DNA of 64,000 nucleotides, taken from Zoroaster sp. YZ-2022. Its lineage: Eukaryota; Echinodermata; Asteroidea; Forcipulatida; Zoroasteridae. A program made the position numbers and the translations under genes. Shown one piece after another: positions 55,522 to 64,000 of the stretch. The notes beneath the pieces were generated by a model. That model was given only the letters and a program-made list of their open reading frames with translations. It was not told the origin of the DNA and ran no database searches. Within the stretch, counting starts at the first letter, position 1. The number at the start of each line of letters is the position of its first letter. The stretch covers positions 23,075,290 through 23,139,289 of the forward strand of contig CM055823.1 of assembly GCA_029582265.1 (NCBI GenBank), written 5' to 3'.

Positions 55522-56955
55522 AGCATATAGGTTAAAATTAAAACACCAACCCCCGTTAAAGCTAACCATAAATGTTCCGCTGTCCACGTAACGATACCGG
55601 AAGCTGTTTTAAATAACCAACTTACTATCGATCCTATGATAGCTGGTAAAGCGGCTAAAGCTTTGGCTCCTAGTTTAGCTAATACGTTCGCTAGATTTTT
55701 TAATGTGTTTTGTATCCACGAGGTTACACCACAGCTAGGTGTGGTTGTAGGTGTAGGTGAAGGCGCGGGTGCGGGTGCTGGTGTTGGTGCGGGTGCGGGT
55801 GTTGGTGTTGGTGCGGGTGTTGGTAAAACTGAATTCACAGCATTACCGAACCCTTCGACTATAGCGGTAATAATCATACCAACAGCTGTTAATACACTAA
55901 CGATTGTAACATTGCGTTTATTAAATAAACCTTTAATTTTTTCACCCAACGTGCGCTTTCTCCCGTTTAATACGGTTAACGTTTCTTCATTTTTAACAAA
56001 AAGACCGCTAATCTCACCAGTTAAATTTTCTATAGCTTCTTTGATCGCTTCGGCTTCGTCTTTTAATTTTGCTCTTTCTTCGCGAAGAGCGTTCATCGCA
56101 TCTTTATCTCCTACCTCATGTTCATCGATTCTTTGTTCAACATTAGCTATTTTTTCTAGATTTTCTCCGTATCTAAATCGTAAATCAAATAACGCACATT
56201 GTTTCGTTTCCATAAGTTTACTAATGCCCTGCAAGGTTCTTAGATCGTAACTATCTTTTAAATCCGGGTTTTCTGAAAGAACGCTTATTGTATTTTCGTT
56301 AACTTCTACAGTTTCGCTAAGCAGTAGCGTTAACTCGGTAGGCTCTGGTGTTGTTGGCAACTGACGAGCTCCTTCTTCGCGATAAACCGTTTTATCTAAA
56401 ACAACGGTAGGCTCTAACGGTATAGGTTGCCTTTACGCTTCTTCCACTACATCAAAATTATCGTCTATTGCTTTTTGTTCTCGCAGTGGTAATGGTTCTT
56501 TTGAAAAATCAACTAAACCTAAATCTTTTCTTACAAAACCAATACCCCATTTTTGCGCTATAGTTTTCAAAGATTTATAACCAACTTTTGTTTTTTCATT
56601 ATCTAAGATTTTGATTTTACTACCTTTGTTTTAAATATCAAGTATTTAGTTGATTTTTGTATTTAGTTGATTTAGTTGATGGTTGCAATCCAGATCGGTT
56701 GTAAAAATCATCAACGTACATTTTAGTTAATTCTTTTCTTTGTTTTAAAGTACCGTTATTGAGCGCTTCTATTTCTCTTTCTCTTTCTCGTTCTTTTTCT
56801 ATTACTATTTCTCTTTCAGTTTCTATTTCTTGGTTTCTTTCTCTTTCTCTTTCTAGTTCTTCACCGAAAAGAATTGGTGATTGTGTTTCTCTATCATCTT
56901 GTTGATCATCATCACGACCTCCCTCTTCTATTGGAATATCACCTCCTTCTGCCAT
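55518..56955 (-). pseudogene. Pro-linker membrane protein, paralog A
   Basis: Starts MAEGG at 56955 with a long charged Glu/Arg coiled-coil region (ERERERNQEIETEREIVIEK). The frame shifts near 56630, has TAA at 56433-56435, then runs open from 56432. Later parts: helical KDAMNALREERAKLKDEAEA, a hydrophobic segment NVTIVSVLTAVGMIITAIVE, a Pro/Thr/Ala linker (PTPAP units, about 40 residues), a WIQNTLKNLANVLAKLGAKA helix and a C-terminal membrane segment ending LTGVGVLILTYML. Paralog B lies directly upstream. Probably a virion membrane or spike-associated protein; inference only. Confidence 0.65.
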
Positions 56956-56961
56956 TTTATA
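56956..56961 (-). promoter_or_regulatory. TATAAA box at the start codon of paralog A
   Basis: AATTATAAAATG, the box abutting the start. The preceding AAAGATAAAAAGTAATTA is shared with paralog B. Confidence 0.45.
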
Positions 56962-56980
56962 ATTACTTTTTATCTTTATT

Positions 56981-57994
56981 TTAGAGTTTTCGTCGCGCGT
57001 AAGTTAAAATTAAAACACCGACAGTCAAGGTTAACCATAAATGTTGTGCTGCGTACGCGACGACGCTGCTAGCCGTTTTAAATAACCAGTTTATAACTGC
57101 GCCTATAATGTTTGGTAAAGCGGCTAAAGCTTTGGCTCCTAGTTTAGCTAATACGTTCGCTAGATTTGTTAATGTTTTTTGTATCCACGAGGTTACACCA
57201 CCGCTAGGTGTGGGTGTAGGCGTAGGTGTAGGTGAAGGTGAAGGTGTAGGTGTAGGTGGTTAAGGTAACGCGGGTGTTGGTAAAACTGAACTCGCGGTGT
57301 TAACGGCAGCTTCGATGATAAAAGCGATAGTCATACCGACGGCTGTTAATACACTAACGATCGTTATGCCTTGTTCTCTAAATAAAGTTTTAATTTTATC
57401 ACCCAACGTAACGTCTCTTTCTATCATTTTTTGAAGCGTTTCTTTAATTCTATTGATTTGACTACGTAAAACGTAATCCTGCGCATCAATTTGTTCAACC
57501 AAAACTTGTTTGTAATCTTTTAGGTTTTTCAAATCTCGTTTATACTGGTCGTTCATATCGAATCCTCTTTCGTTAGCGTCAGAAACTACTTCTTCCATAT
57601 CGTTGATTCTTTGGTTCATCGATTTTAATTTAGTTAAAAGATCCAATTGTTCACCTCGATTTGTAGTCAAAATGTTATTGAGCGCTTCTATTTCTCGCCA
57701 AGGAATGTTAAATTGCGTTCCTTGATCTCTATTGAGAGTCGTAGTTGCCGTTTCGATAGCTTCATTTACTTGTATTGATTTTTCTACACGTTGTCTCGGT
57801 GTAGGTGGTAATCTTCTACCACTACTTGTTTGCTCGTTTCTTTTATACACTTCTTCACTTTCATTTAGTAATTATTCTAATTCACCTAAACTTTTATCTA
57901 CACTATCGCGGTCATCACCTAATTCAAAATCGTCATATTCGGGGTAATTATACATTGGATCCATCTCCATAAGTTCGTAACCCCCTTCCGCCAT
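56981..57994 (-). pseudogene. Pro-linker membrane protein, paralog B
   Basis: A 338-codon frame, continuous from ATG 57994 to stop 56981 except for TAA at 57872-57874 and 57260-57262. It starts MAEGGYELMEMDPMYNYPEY, has a coiled-coil middle (DLLTKLKSMNQRINDMEEVV), a hydrophobic segment TIVSVLTAVGMTIAFIIEAA, a PTPTPSPSP linker and the same C-terminal region as paralog A (WIQKTLTNLANVLAKLGAKA ... GVLILTYARRKL). The two are tandem duplicates, more alike in their C-terminal halves. It starts 7 bases after the stop of the gene at 58002. Confidence 0.68.
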
Positions 57995-58000
57995 TTTATA
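57995..58000 (-). promoter_or_regulatory. TATAAA box at the start codon of paralog B
   Basis: AATTATAAAATGGC, identical context to paralog A. Confidence 0.45.
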
Positions 58001-58001
58001 A

Positions 58002-58433
58002 TTACTTTTTATCTTTTTTTAACAATCTATAACTCGCGTAGCCCACTATACTCATACCGATCAAAATAAATACAATTTCACGAGTTTTTTGATCTTCGCT
58101 AGCACCGTAAAAATCTTCGAGTCTAGGCTCGTCGCGTATATTTATCGGTAAATTTACTCGTTCACCGGTTACATTATAGTATTCATCCATCGCATCGTTT
58201 ATATCATTAAACGTTCTTACAGCGCTCGATTCTTTTTGTATTTTTTCGTTTAAATAGTCTAGATATTTTAAACGCTCTTTCGAGAATTCGTCTCTAGCTT
58301 TCGCGAGTCGTTCTATCGCTAAATCGTGTCGTTTTTGTTCTTCGTGACCACCTCGACTAAATAAAAAATTGCTACCGGTAAACGCCAACGCGTTGATTAC
58401 CGCGCCTCCGACCATCATAGCTATAGACACCAT
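58002..58433 (-). CDS. Small two-hydrophobic-segment viral protein
   Basis: 143 residues from ATG 58433 (a longer frame begins at 58529, but this start sits next to the divergent capsid promoter and gives an N-terminal hydrophobic segment). MVSIAMMVGGAVINALAFTG at the start and EIVFILIGMSIVGYASYRLL at the end are membrane-like, flanking a charged helical middle (KRHDLAIERLAKARDEFSKE). It ends in KKDKK. Intact, unlike most neighbours. Function unknown; a membrane protein of the virion is plausible. Confidence 0.65.
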   Translation of the reverse strand: MVSIAMMVGGAVINALAFTGSNFLFSRGGHEEQKRHDLAIERLAKARDEFSKERLKYLDYLNEKIQKESSAVRTFNDINDAMDEYYNVTGERVNLPINIRDEPRLEDFYGASEDQKTREIVFILIGMSIVGYASYRLLKKDKK

Positions 58434-58471
58434 TTTATTTAAAAAAAGATAAAATTGTTTATATTTGTTAC

Positions 58472-58479
58472 TATAAAAT
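58472..58479 (+). promoter_or_regulatory. TATAAAAT box at the start codon of the capsid gene
   Basis: TATAAAAT followed directly by ATG at 58480, within a 46-base divergent region. Confidence 0.5.
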
Positions 58480-58519
58480 ATGGCTAATAATACGTACGGA
58501 GATGTGTTGGATCCATATA

Positions 58520-59384
58520 AACCCCTCAAAAAAAGTTCTGCAATTCAAATTTGATGGGTAATATATCTCTTGTTGCTTCATCATCATACGTGAATGTGGT
58601 ATCATCAGAAAGCTTGATTATTCCTCTTTACAATGATGTGTCATTTGTGATGCTTATGCAATCATGGAATGAGCAGTCCTTCTGAATATGCAGCAAGGTC
58701 AAAAATGAAATGTTGCAAAATTCGTTGTTTTCAATAGTTAATTCATCCAAACTTTAATGACAAAACAATGATGACACAGAAAAAAAAATTCTCTCACTCT
58801 CTCCTCTCCTTCTTTTATTGAGAAATGGTTACATGTCAGTAAGTCAGTAGCGGGTAGATGACCCGAACACAGCAACCACGGCCTGACACCTCCTCCTCAT
58901 GCTGTTCACCAGCCTCGTCACACGAAGCTGTGGGATGGCGTTCCACTCTTCAACAAGGATCAGCCGGAGTTGTCCAATTGCTTGGGCCTTTAGGAGATTC
59001 GATAAGCGTGACATCTTTAAACATCTTACAAACGACCACTCAGTAAACTGCAGCTCTACCTCACACAAACATTATTGAAGGCACCATTGACATTCATGCA
59101 AGACATGCACTGTCATCTGGGCACTTATCAAAACACATTGCATCTTCACAAGAAATGGAGACTTCGGTGTTGAAAACAATGCTTTTTGCAACATTTCACT
59201 TCAGACTTTGCCCTATATTCAGGAGTACTGCACATTCCATGATTACATAATCACGGCAGATGGCACATCATTGTAAAGAGGAATAATCAAGCTTTTCAAT
59301 GACACCAGTTTCTTTTTTCATACATCAGTAACAAGAAAGATATCATCCCTCAAACTTGAATTGCAGAACTTTTTTTGAGGGGTT
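58520..59384. mobile_element. TA-flanked MITE-like element inside the capsid gene
   Basis: Inverted ends AACCCCTCAAAAAAAGTTCT (58520) and the reverse at 59384 form arms of about 210 bp (58520-58735, 59175-59384). TA lies on each side (58518-58519, 59385-59386). Inside, a minus-strand remnant (58844-59068) keeps the end of a Tc1/IS630-type transposase, so it is an internally deleted derivative. Confidence 0.92.
58844..59068 (-). pseudogene. Tc1-like transposase C-terminal remnant
   Basis: RLVNSMRRRCQAVVAVFGSS followed by TRY matches the end of the transposase at 9072 (RLVHSMRRRCQAV...GGHTRY). The catalytic part is lost. Confidence 0.75.
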
Positions 59385-60631
59385 TAGAAGATTACGAGAA
59401 CCTCGAGGTATAAAAGGATTGCGTCAAAAAGTCGTCATTACAAACAATCCGAGTACTATTAACGAAAATCAATTGTTAACGGTTCGTTTTCCAAATTTAG
59501 GAATGAACGACGTAATCGTTCCAAATACAGCTCGGTTAGCGTTTAATATAGAACTCGTTAGTGACGATGACGATACGAGAACGTTGGTACAAAACATTGG
59601 CAGAGCCATCGTAAAACATGTAATTATTAAAATGGAAGGAAATGAAATATTTTCTTTAGACGATGCGGATGTGTTTCATTGTTACAAGGACGAATGGTTA
59701 ACCAAAGATCAACGCGAAAATTTAACGTATCAAGGAATCGAAAGTGCAAACATAACTAAATTAAGAATAGACGCTAGCGATAAGGTTCCCGGATAAGGTT
59801 CGCAGATACGTATAAAAATAGGTATTACATTCCGCTCGATTTTGAATTGTTGACCGATCATCAACCTTATTATCAATCGGGCATCGGAGATCGATTAACT
59901 TACGAACTCGTGTTTAATAAATTGTCTAGCGTGATTAAAACCACCGACGATAGTGCGAAGTATATCATAAGCGGGATTTCTTTAGAATTTGAGGTCGTTC
60001 ATATGCCAGAACTTGCTAGAACGATTAAAAATCAATACAGCAACCGGTTGAGCATATTGTTTGATCGCGTATACTAAGACAGAGCGTAACGCCGTTAAAC
60101 AAAAAAGACACAACGTGGAATATAAATTTAAATACTCCAGCAAAAAGTATGAAGGGAATATTGTTTTTATTCAAAGAACCCAACGTACAAGAAAGCAACA
60201 AGTTTTACAATCCAAAAATTTATAAAGTTTCAATCACGATCGAAGGCGTTCCCAATCAACTCTACGCGCATGGAATGAAAAGGTATCAACATTGGGAAGA
60301 GATTTCAAAATATTTCGGTGATTCGAAACAACAACACGCTATTCGAATCGTACAAGCTCTAGATTTATCCAACGTCAAACAAGCCAATAATTTACTCGAT
60401 AAATACGGTTTATTTTTCGATTTAAGAACTAGCACCGACAATAAAATACACGGAAGCGGAAGACGAGTACAAAACTTATCTGAAGGAATTACCATTCAAA
60501 TTGAAAAAGAAGCGGAAGTTGTGGGCGAACTAAACATGTACACTTTTATTATCATGGACGCGCAACTAAATATAAGAAACGGACGTTTTGAATCTGTCGA
60601 TTATTAAAATTAGCGACTATTGTAAAAGAAA

Positions 60632-61252
60632 ATGTTACCTAAATATCCACACGCCGCGTTAATTTGCGGACAAACGGGATGCGGAAAAACTGAATTTGTT
60701 TTAAATTTATTAGAAAAAGAATATTTTAAATATTTTAAAAATATCGTTATATTATGCCCCACCATCTTTTACAACGATACGTACAAAAATAGAAAATGGA
60801 TTCTAAACGACGATAACGTACACGTTAACGATTTAAACGACATTTCGTTAAACCGAGCTATACAAATTTATAGCGATGCTTTCAAAACGGAGGAAACGTT
60901 GTTTATAATCGACGATTGTAGCGCTAATAAACAGTTGCATTATAAAAAATACGACGAGAATAATAAATGCATGATTACACAATTGGCTTTTAGCGGTAGA
61001 CACGTTAAACACAGCTGTTGGATTATTTCGCAAAAATATAATAGAGTATTGAAAGATTTTAGAGAACAACTCAAATGGGTGTGTTTATTTTATTGTAAAG
61101 ATAGAGACTCGTACAAGAATTGTCTTAGAGAAAACGATGTTATACCGACTGTTGAGTTACGAGAGCGAGCGCGCGAGCAACTAAAACGAGTTTTACACCG
61201 CAAATTGATTTTAAAAACGAATCAACCTACCGGTTATAAGATTATAGACTAA
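60632..61252 (+). CDS. DNA-packaging ATPase (A32/FtsK-HerA type)
   Basis: 206 residues, intact. The P-loop ALICGQTGCGKTEF is at residues 8-21, Walker B is TLFIIDDCSANKQ near residue 90, and a sensor-like region HVKHSCWIISQKYNRVLKDF sits near residue 128. Size and order match the packaging ATPases of Polintons and related large DNA viruses, which pump genomes into capsids. It starts 24 bases after the capsid stop. The ATG is the first codon of the conserved start. Confidence 0.93.
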   Translation: MLPKYPHAALICGQTGCGKTEFVLNLLEKEYFKYFKNIVILCPTIFYNDTYKNRKWILNDDNVHVNDLNDISLNRAIQIYSDAFKTEETLFIIDDCSANKQLHYKKYDENNKCMITQLAFSGRHVKHSCWIISQKYNRVLKDFREQLKWVCLFYCKDRDSYKNCLRENDVIPTVELRERAREQLKRVLHRKLILKTNQPTGYKIID

Positions 61253-61640
61253 GCTAGTCGTAAGTTACTCAGCAATCACCCATAGGTTAAGAGTAATTAC
61301 TCACAGGTTACCTATAGGTTACTGAGCAATTACTCATAAGTCGTTAGTAAGTTACTTATAGGTCGTGAGTAATTACTCACAAGTTACTCATAGGTTGTTA
61401 GTAGGTTACCTATAGGTTAAGAGTAATTACTCACGGGTTACTCATAAGTCGTTAGTAAGTTACCTATAGGTTACTTAGCAATTACTCTTAAGTCGTTAGT
61501 AGGTTACATATAGGTTAAGAGTAATTACTCACAGGTTACTCATAAGTCGTTAGTAAGTTACCTATAGGTTACTGAGCAATTACTCATAAGTCGTTAGTAA
61601 TTACTTATAGGTTGTTAGTAATTACTCACAGGTTAGTGTT
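61253..61640. repeat. Non-coding array of interleaved palindromes
   Basis: About 390 bp made of a few words: AGTAATTACT (perfect palindrome, six copies), CCTATAGG (palindrome, four copies), TAAGTCGTTAGTAA (about five) and GCAATTACT. No fixed unit length. It is the only long gene-free stretch of element B inside the terminal repeat apart from the insertion. Confidence 0.9.
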
Positions 61641-61666
61641 TCTTATTTTGTATATATCTTAGTATA

Positions 61667-61673
61667 TATAAAT
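61667..61673 (+). promoter_or_regulatory. TATAAAT box at a start codon
   Basis: TATATATAAAT then ATG at 61674. Confidence 0.5.
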
Positions 61674-61928
61674 ATGGATACTGAAAAAATAAACAATTTA
61701 GTATATAGTCTTACGCAACTTTTAACTACTGAAAAAGGAAAAGTTGTACTAGTTCATCTTTTGTTATATATCGATAATGAACAATTTATAAAAGAACTAG
61801 TACAAATTTCAAATGATGTTAAAACAAAACAATTTATAAAAGAACTCGTTTTATTTTTAAAATCCAACAACTTGTACAAGTTGTTGGCTTTTTTTGAAAA
61901 ATTAAAAAATATAATAAAAGCTGTTTAA
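61674..61928 (+). CDS. Small helical protein
   Basis: 84 residues, two repeats of EQFIKELV/KQFIKELV around residues 38-62 and an otherwise Leu/Ile/Lys-rich amphipathic pattern. It has no signal or metal sites. It sits between the palindrome array and the next gene (6-base gap). Function unknown. Confidence 0.6.
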   Translation: MDTEKINNLVYSLTQLLTTEKGKVVLVHLLLYIDNEQFIKELVQISNDVKTKQFIKELVLFLKSNNLYKLLAFFEKLKNIIKAV

Positions 61929-61934
61929 TAATAA

Positions 61935-62873
61935 ATGGAAGAAGTTGCTAAAATATTATCTGAAAATCCACCTACGCTAAGCGCACCACCTACTATGAAC
62001 GATATAAACGATGATGCGCTACTAAAGCAAAAACTAAGAGACAAACGTCTTTTATCGGTTGTAAGCGGAGCAGATTCTAAAAATAAATTGGTAAAGAGTA
62101 TAGCGTTAGCGATATTGAAGCGTTGAGTACGCAAGAGCGAGATGCGTTACTCACGCAATACGAAACTAAATTAGGTCGCGATATAACACAATCTTTAGGT
62201 AGCGCCATTCTAACGTTATACGCTAAACTATTAGGATTTAGTTTAAATCGTATAGATTTATACGGTCATCGATTTCAAATTTACGACGAAGGTAAATTAA
62301 TTTCGGATTTAGAAAAAGATCCGTTCATTTCTAGCATGCTTAGTACCGTAGCGTGTGAAATATACTACAAGTTCGGCATGTTGATCGCTCCGCTCAGCGC
62401 TTCGCTAATTACGGCAAAACATTTAAAAAGAAAAGAAGAATCTTGTATAGATAATGAAAGCGATGGAAACCAACGAGTCGGAGATGAGAATGCGCAACCG
62501 CAAGCTGCAACGCTGAAGACCGTAACCCAACCAGCGACTAAAAAAGAAAAAGAAAAAAAACAGAGTCGCGGCTGGAAAAAGACTCGCTGAAATTAATAAA
62601 AAGAAAAAACTGCAACTCGCTAAACCCGCGAAGAGCGTTAAAACGTCTCGCGATAGCGAAGTAGCGTCGAGTTATAAAGAAAACAACTCATCTAGCTACT
62701 ATTACTATATAGCTATTGGTTTAGCTATTGGGGTATCGTTTATTTCTTGTTTAGTAAACCTAGCGAAGCAGAACCAACATTTTAAAACGAACCGCCTAAA
62801 CCCGCAATCGTTAGAGAATCTGTTTTACCACCCACCTCGCAGACAACGAGAGAACTCGTTGTTTTTGAAATGA
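61935..62873 (+). pseudogene. Putative DNA-binding membrane-anchored viral protein, two frameshifts
   Basis: Three frames in succession: 61935-62126 (MEEVAKILSENPPTLSAPPT, helical), 62110-62590 (LSTQERDALLTQYETKLGRD, LYAKLLGFSLNRIDLYGHRF, then a Lys-rich stretch) and, after a slip at an A-run near 62555, a third frame with AAGKRLAEINKKKKLQLAKP and a membrane segment IAIGLAIGVSFISCLVNLA, ending TGA at 62871. Together about 310 residues. The basic AAGKxLAExNKKKK motif recalls nucleoprotein-like regions. No family assigned. Confidence 0.55.
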
Positions 62874-62910
62874 AATAAAAGTGTTTTTTTTTAATATTAT
62901 ATTTAACGAC

Positions 62911-62918
62911 TATAAAAT
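62911..62918 (+). promoter_or_regulatory. TATAAAAT box at a start codon
   Basis: TATAAAAT followed directly by ATG at 62919, the same as at the capsid gene. Confidence 0.5.
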
Positions 62919-63176
62919 ATGTCTTCAATGCCGATAGATACGAAAACAATCGCCGATTCGGTTTATCACAGCGTCGTTTTTGGAGTTGTTATAGTTTTAT
63001 ACAGCATGCTCGGTAAAAAAGTATTAAGCGTAGAACCGGCCAATTTAAATAAACTTAATATAAAAGACGGGTTAAAACTCACCGTGACGGTAGCGGTAGC
63101 TGGTGCGACTCAAACGGCGTTAGTCAAACAAGGAATTTTACCAAACTCACTCATGCCTAAAAATCCTAACGAATAA
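62919..63176 (+). CDS. Small membrane protein
   Basis: 85 residues with two hydrophobic segments: YHSVVFGVVIVLYSMLG (about 16-32) and LTVTVAVAGATQTALV (about 53-68). Short polar ends. Intact. Function unknown; membrane or capsid-cement roles are both possible. Confidence 0.65.
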   Translation: MSSMPIDTKTIADSVYHSVVFGVVIVLYSMLGKKVLSVEPANLNKLNIKDGLKLTVTVAVAGATQTALVKQGILPNSLMPKNPNE

Positions 63177-63205
63177 AAAAATATATTGTACAATATTAAA
63201 AATGG

Positions 63206-64000
63206 ATGAACGTACGAGAAGAAAGCTATCTAAAGTTTATTTATAGTCCGCGAGGATATTACAAAGGTCTCGACGCGATTAATAAATTAGCTCAAGAAAC
63301 TAAAGTAAATGTAAAATTAGTTCGACGATGGATAAAAAAGCAAGCGCTGTGGCAAATTTATTTACCATATCCTAAATACATTCCAAGACCGACCAGTTTA
63401 AATAGTACGTTTGAAAAACCGAACGAAGTTCATCAAGCAGATTTATTGTTTCTTCCGCACGACACAATCGGTAGCGGAGCGAGTAAAAGAACGAGTAGAA
63501 TTACGTACAAGTACGCGTTGACCGTCGTAGATGAAGCCAGTAGATATAAAGAAGCGGAACCGTTAACCGATAAAACCGCCTCGCAAGTAAGTAACGCGTT
63601 TATAAAAATGAGTAAACACAATGTCAAAATACAGAGAAGCGAAGCTGGTAATCATAGAGCCCAGGGTATAGTAGAGCGATTTAATAAAACGTTAAGCGAA
63701 AGATTATTTTCTCATCAATACGCGCAAGAAATAGCGACTGATACGAGAAACAGAGAATGGGTTAAAAGATTACCGGCAGTCGTAAAAGCGTTAAACAACG
63801 AGACGACGCGATTAATTAATTTGAAACCTAAAGACGCGATTAAATTAAGCTCTGTCGAGCAAAATCCAGCCTCACCAGCTGTAAGCGTTAAAAAGAATGA
63901 AAAAAGAATCCCAAACAACAGTTTAATTAGGTATTTATACGCGCCCGGTGAAGTTGAAAAAGATACGAGACGCCGTGCGACCGATCCTATATGGAGTATA
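63206..64000 (+). CDS. Retroviral-type integrase of Polinton B (partial, catalytic block missing)
   Basis: The frame is open from ATG 63206 (a second ATG, out of frame with an earlier one at 63202) to the window edge, 265 codons. N-terminal YYKGLDAINKLAQETKVNVK is a helix-turn-helix-like zinc-domain substitute. The first catalytic Asp is in HQADLLFL; YKYALTVVDEASRYKEAEPL follows. The last catalytic Glu is in GIVERFNKTLSERLF. The segment that should carry the second Asp, between AFIKM and SKHNVKIQR, is absent. The enzyme family inserts the element DNA with 6-bp duplications; this copy is probably inactive. Confidence 0.88.
   Translation, partial: MNVREESYLKFIYSPRGYYKGLDAINKLAQETKVNVKLVRRWIKKQALWQIYLPYPKYIPRPTSLNSTFEKPNEVHQADLLFLPHDTIGSGASKRTSRITYKYALTVVDEASRYKEAEPLTDKTASQVSNAFIKMSKHNVKIQRSEAGNHRAQGIVERFNKTLSERLFSHQYAQEIATDTRNREWVKRLPAVVKALNNETTRLINLKPKDAIKLSSVEQNPASPAVSVKKNEKRIPNNSLIRYLYAPGEVEKDTRRRATDPIWSI

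Larger units (their letters stand above)
58480..60607 (+). pseudogene. Polinton major capsid protein (double jelly-roll), interrupted
   Basis: The first 12-13 codons lie at 58480-58517; the rest follows the 865-bp insertion (58520-59384). Conserved blocks: VVITNNPSTINENQLLTVRF, NIGRAIVKHVIIKMEGNEIF, DFELLTDHQPYYQSGIGDRL, ISLEFEVVHMPELARTI, TWNINLNTPAKSMKGILFLF, IEGVPNQLYAHGMKRYQHWE and a C-terminal NMYTFIIMDAQLNIRNGRF. The YIPLDF...GDRLTYELVF region matches the link between the two jelly rolls. Besides the insertion there are frameshifts near 59796 and 60075. The insertion site's TA duplication does not by itself break the frame. The product would form the icosahedral shell. Confidence 0.88.
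50905..64000 (+). mobile_element. Polinton/Maverick-type element B, left 13.1 kb
   Basis: It starts AGTAGTATGTCAGATGGGGG, matching the terminus of element A. It carries hallmark genes: double-jelly-roll major capsid protein, A32-type packaging ATPase and retroviral-type integrase, plus linked small genes packed with 2-50 base gaps on both strands. The element runs off the right edge; PolB and protease are not in view. About half of the genes contain a stop or frameshift, one contains a transposon. These are animal virus-like elements integrated in the genome. Confidence 0.92.

Noticed and set aside
55636..56250. Plus-strand Gly/Val/Ala-rich frame.
   Set aside because: It is the antisense of the Pro/Thr/Ala linker of paralog A.
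59790..60080. Programmed frameshifting in the capsid gene.
   Set aside because: No slippery heptamer is evident, and the gene already has an insertion; simple decay or error is more likely.
1..64000. One giant Polinton spanning the window with host DNA inserted in it.
   Set aside because: The termini at 1872 and 50905 face inward to host DNA, so each closes its own element.

Overview
The window looks like repeat-rich nuclear DNA of an invertebrate animal, probably marine. I infer this from spliced host exons, a tRNA-derived SINE, two LINEs of CR1/L2/jockey type, two Ty3/Gypsy retrotransposons, a Harbinger and a Tc1-like transposon, and many small inverted-repeat elements. The species cannot be named from sequence alone. 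At both edges lie parts of two large virus-like DNA transposons of the Polinton/Maverick type.

Layout. (1) 1-1872 is the end of Polinton A. It carries a gene that reads as a PCNA-like sliding clamp, a small zinc-ribbon gene and a terminal repeat ending ...ACTACT. (2) 1873-16800 is non-coding host DNA with fold-back and TTAA-flanked elements, a few leucine-rich-repeat exons, a decayed Tc1-like transposon (8887-11746) and a SINE fragment. (3) 16810-25823 is a 73-bp minisatellite split by an 8.3-kb Harbinger element, itself split by a young Gypsy element with 134-bp LTRs. (4) 26734-49665 holds scattered minus-strand exons of one or more unidentified host genes. Their introns contain a second Gypsy element (long LTRs, tandem remnant, two hAT-like MITEs nested in gag), a LINE with an inserted SINE, small MITEs and a second LINE. 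(5) 50330-50893 is a decayed gene fragment. (6) 50905 to the window end is Polinton B, entered from its left terminus.

Polinton B carries a virus-like gene set: zinc-ribbon protein, tandem MASIY paralogs, a putative minor capsid protein, a conserved protein of unknown function, a tandem pair of membrane proteins with Pro-Thr-Ala linkers, a double-jelly-roll major capsid protein, an A32/FtsK-HerA-type packaging ATPase, several small membrane or helical proteins and a retroviral-type integrase. DNA polymerase B and the maturation protease are not seen and may lie beyond 64000. Many genes have frameshifts or in-frame stops, and the capsid gene is interrupted by an 865-bp TA-flanked element, so this copy reads as an old viral integrant unless some breaks are sequencing errors.

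The two Polinton ends share terminal sequence (AGTAGTATG...) and a related zinc-ribbon gene, and face each other head to head across about 49 kb. The most unusual points are the clamp gene in Polinton A, a TATAAA box touching the start codon of seven Polinton B genes, the palindromic array at 61253-61640, and an integrase lacking its central catalytic block.
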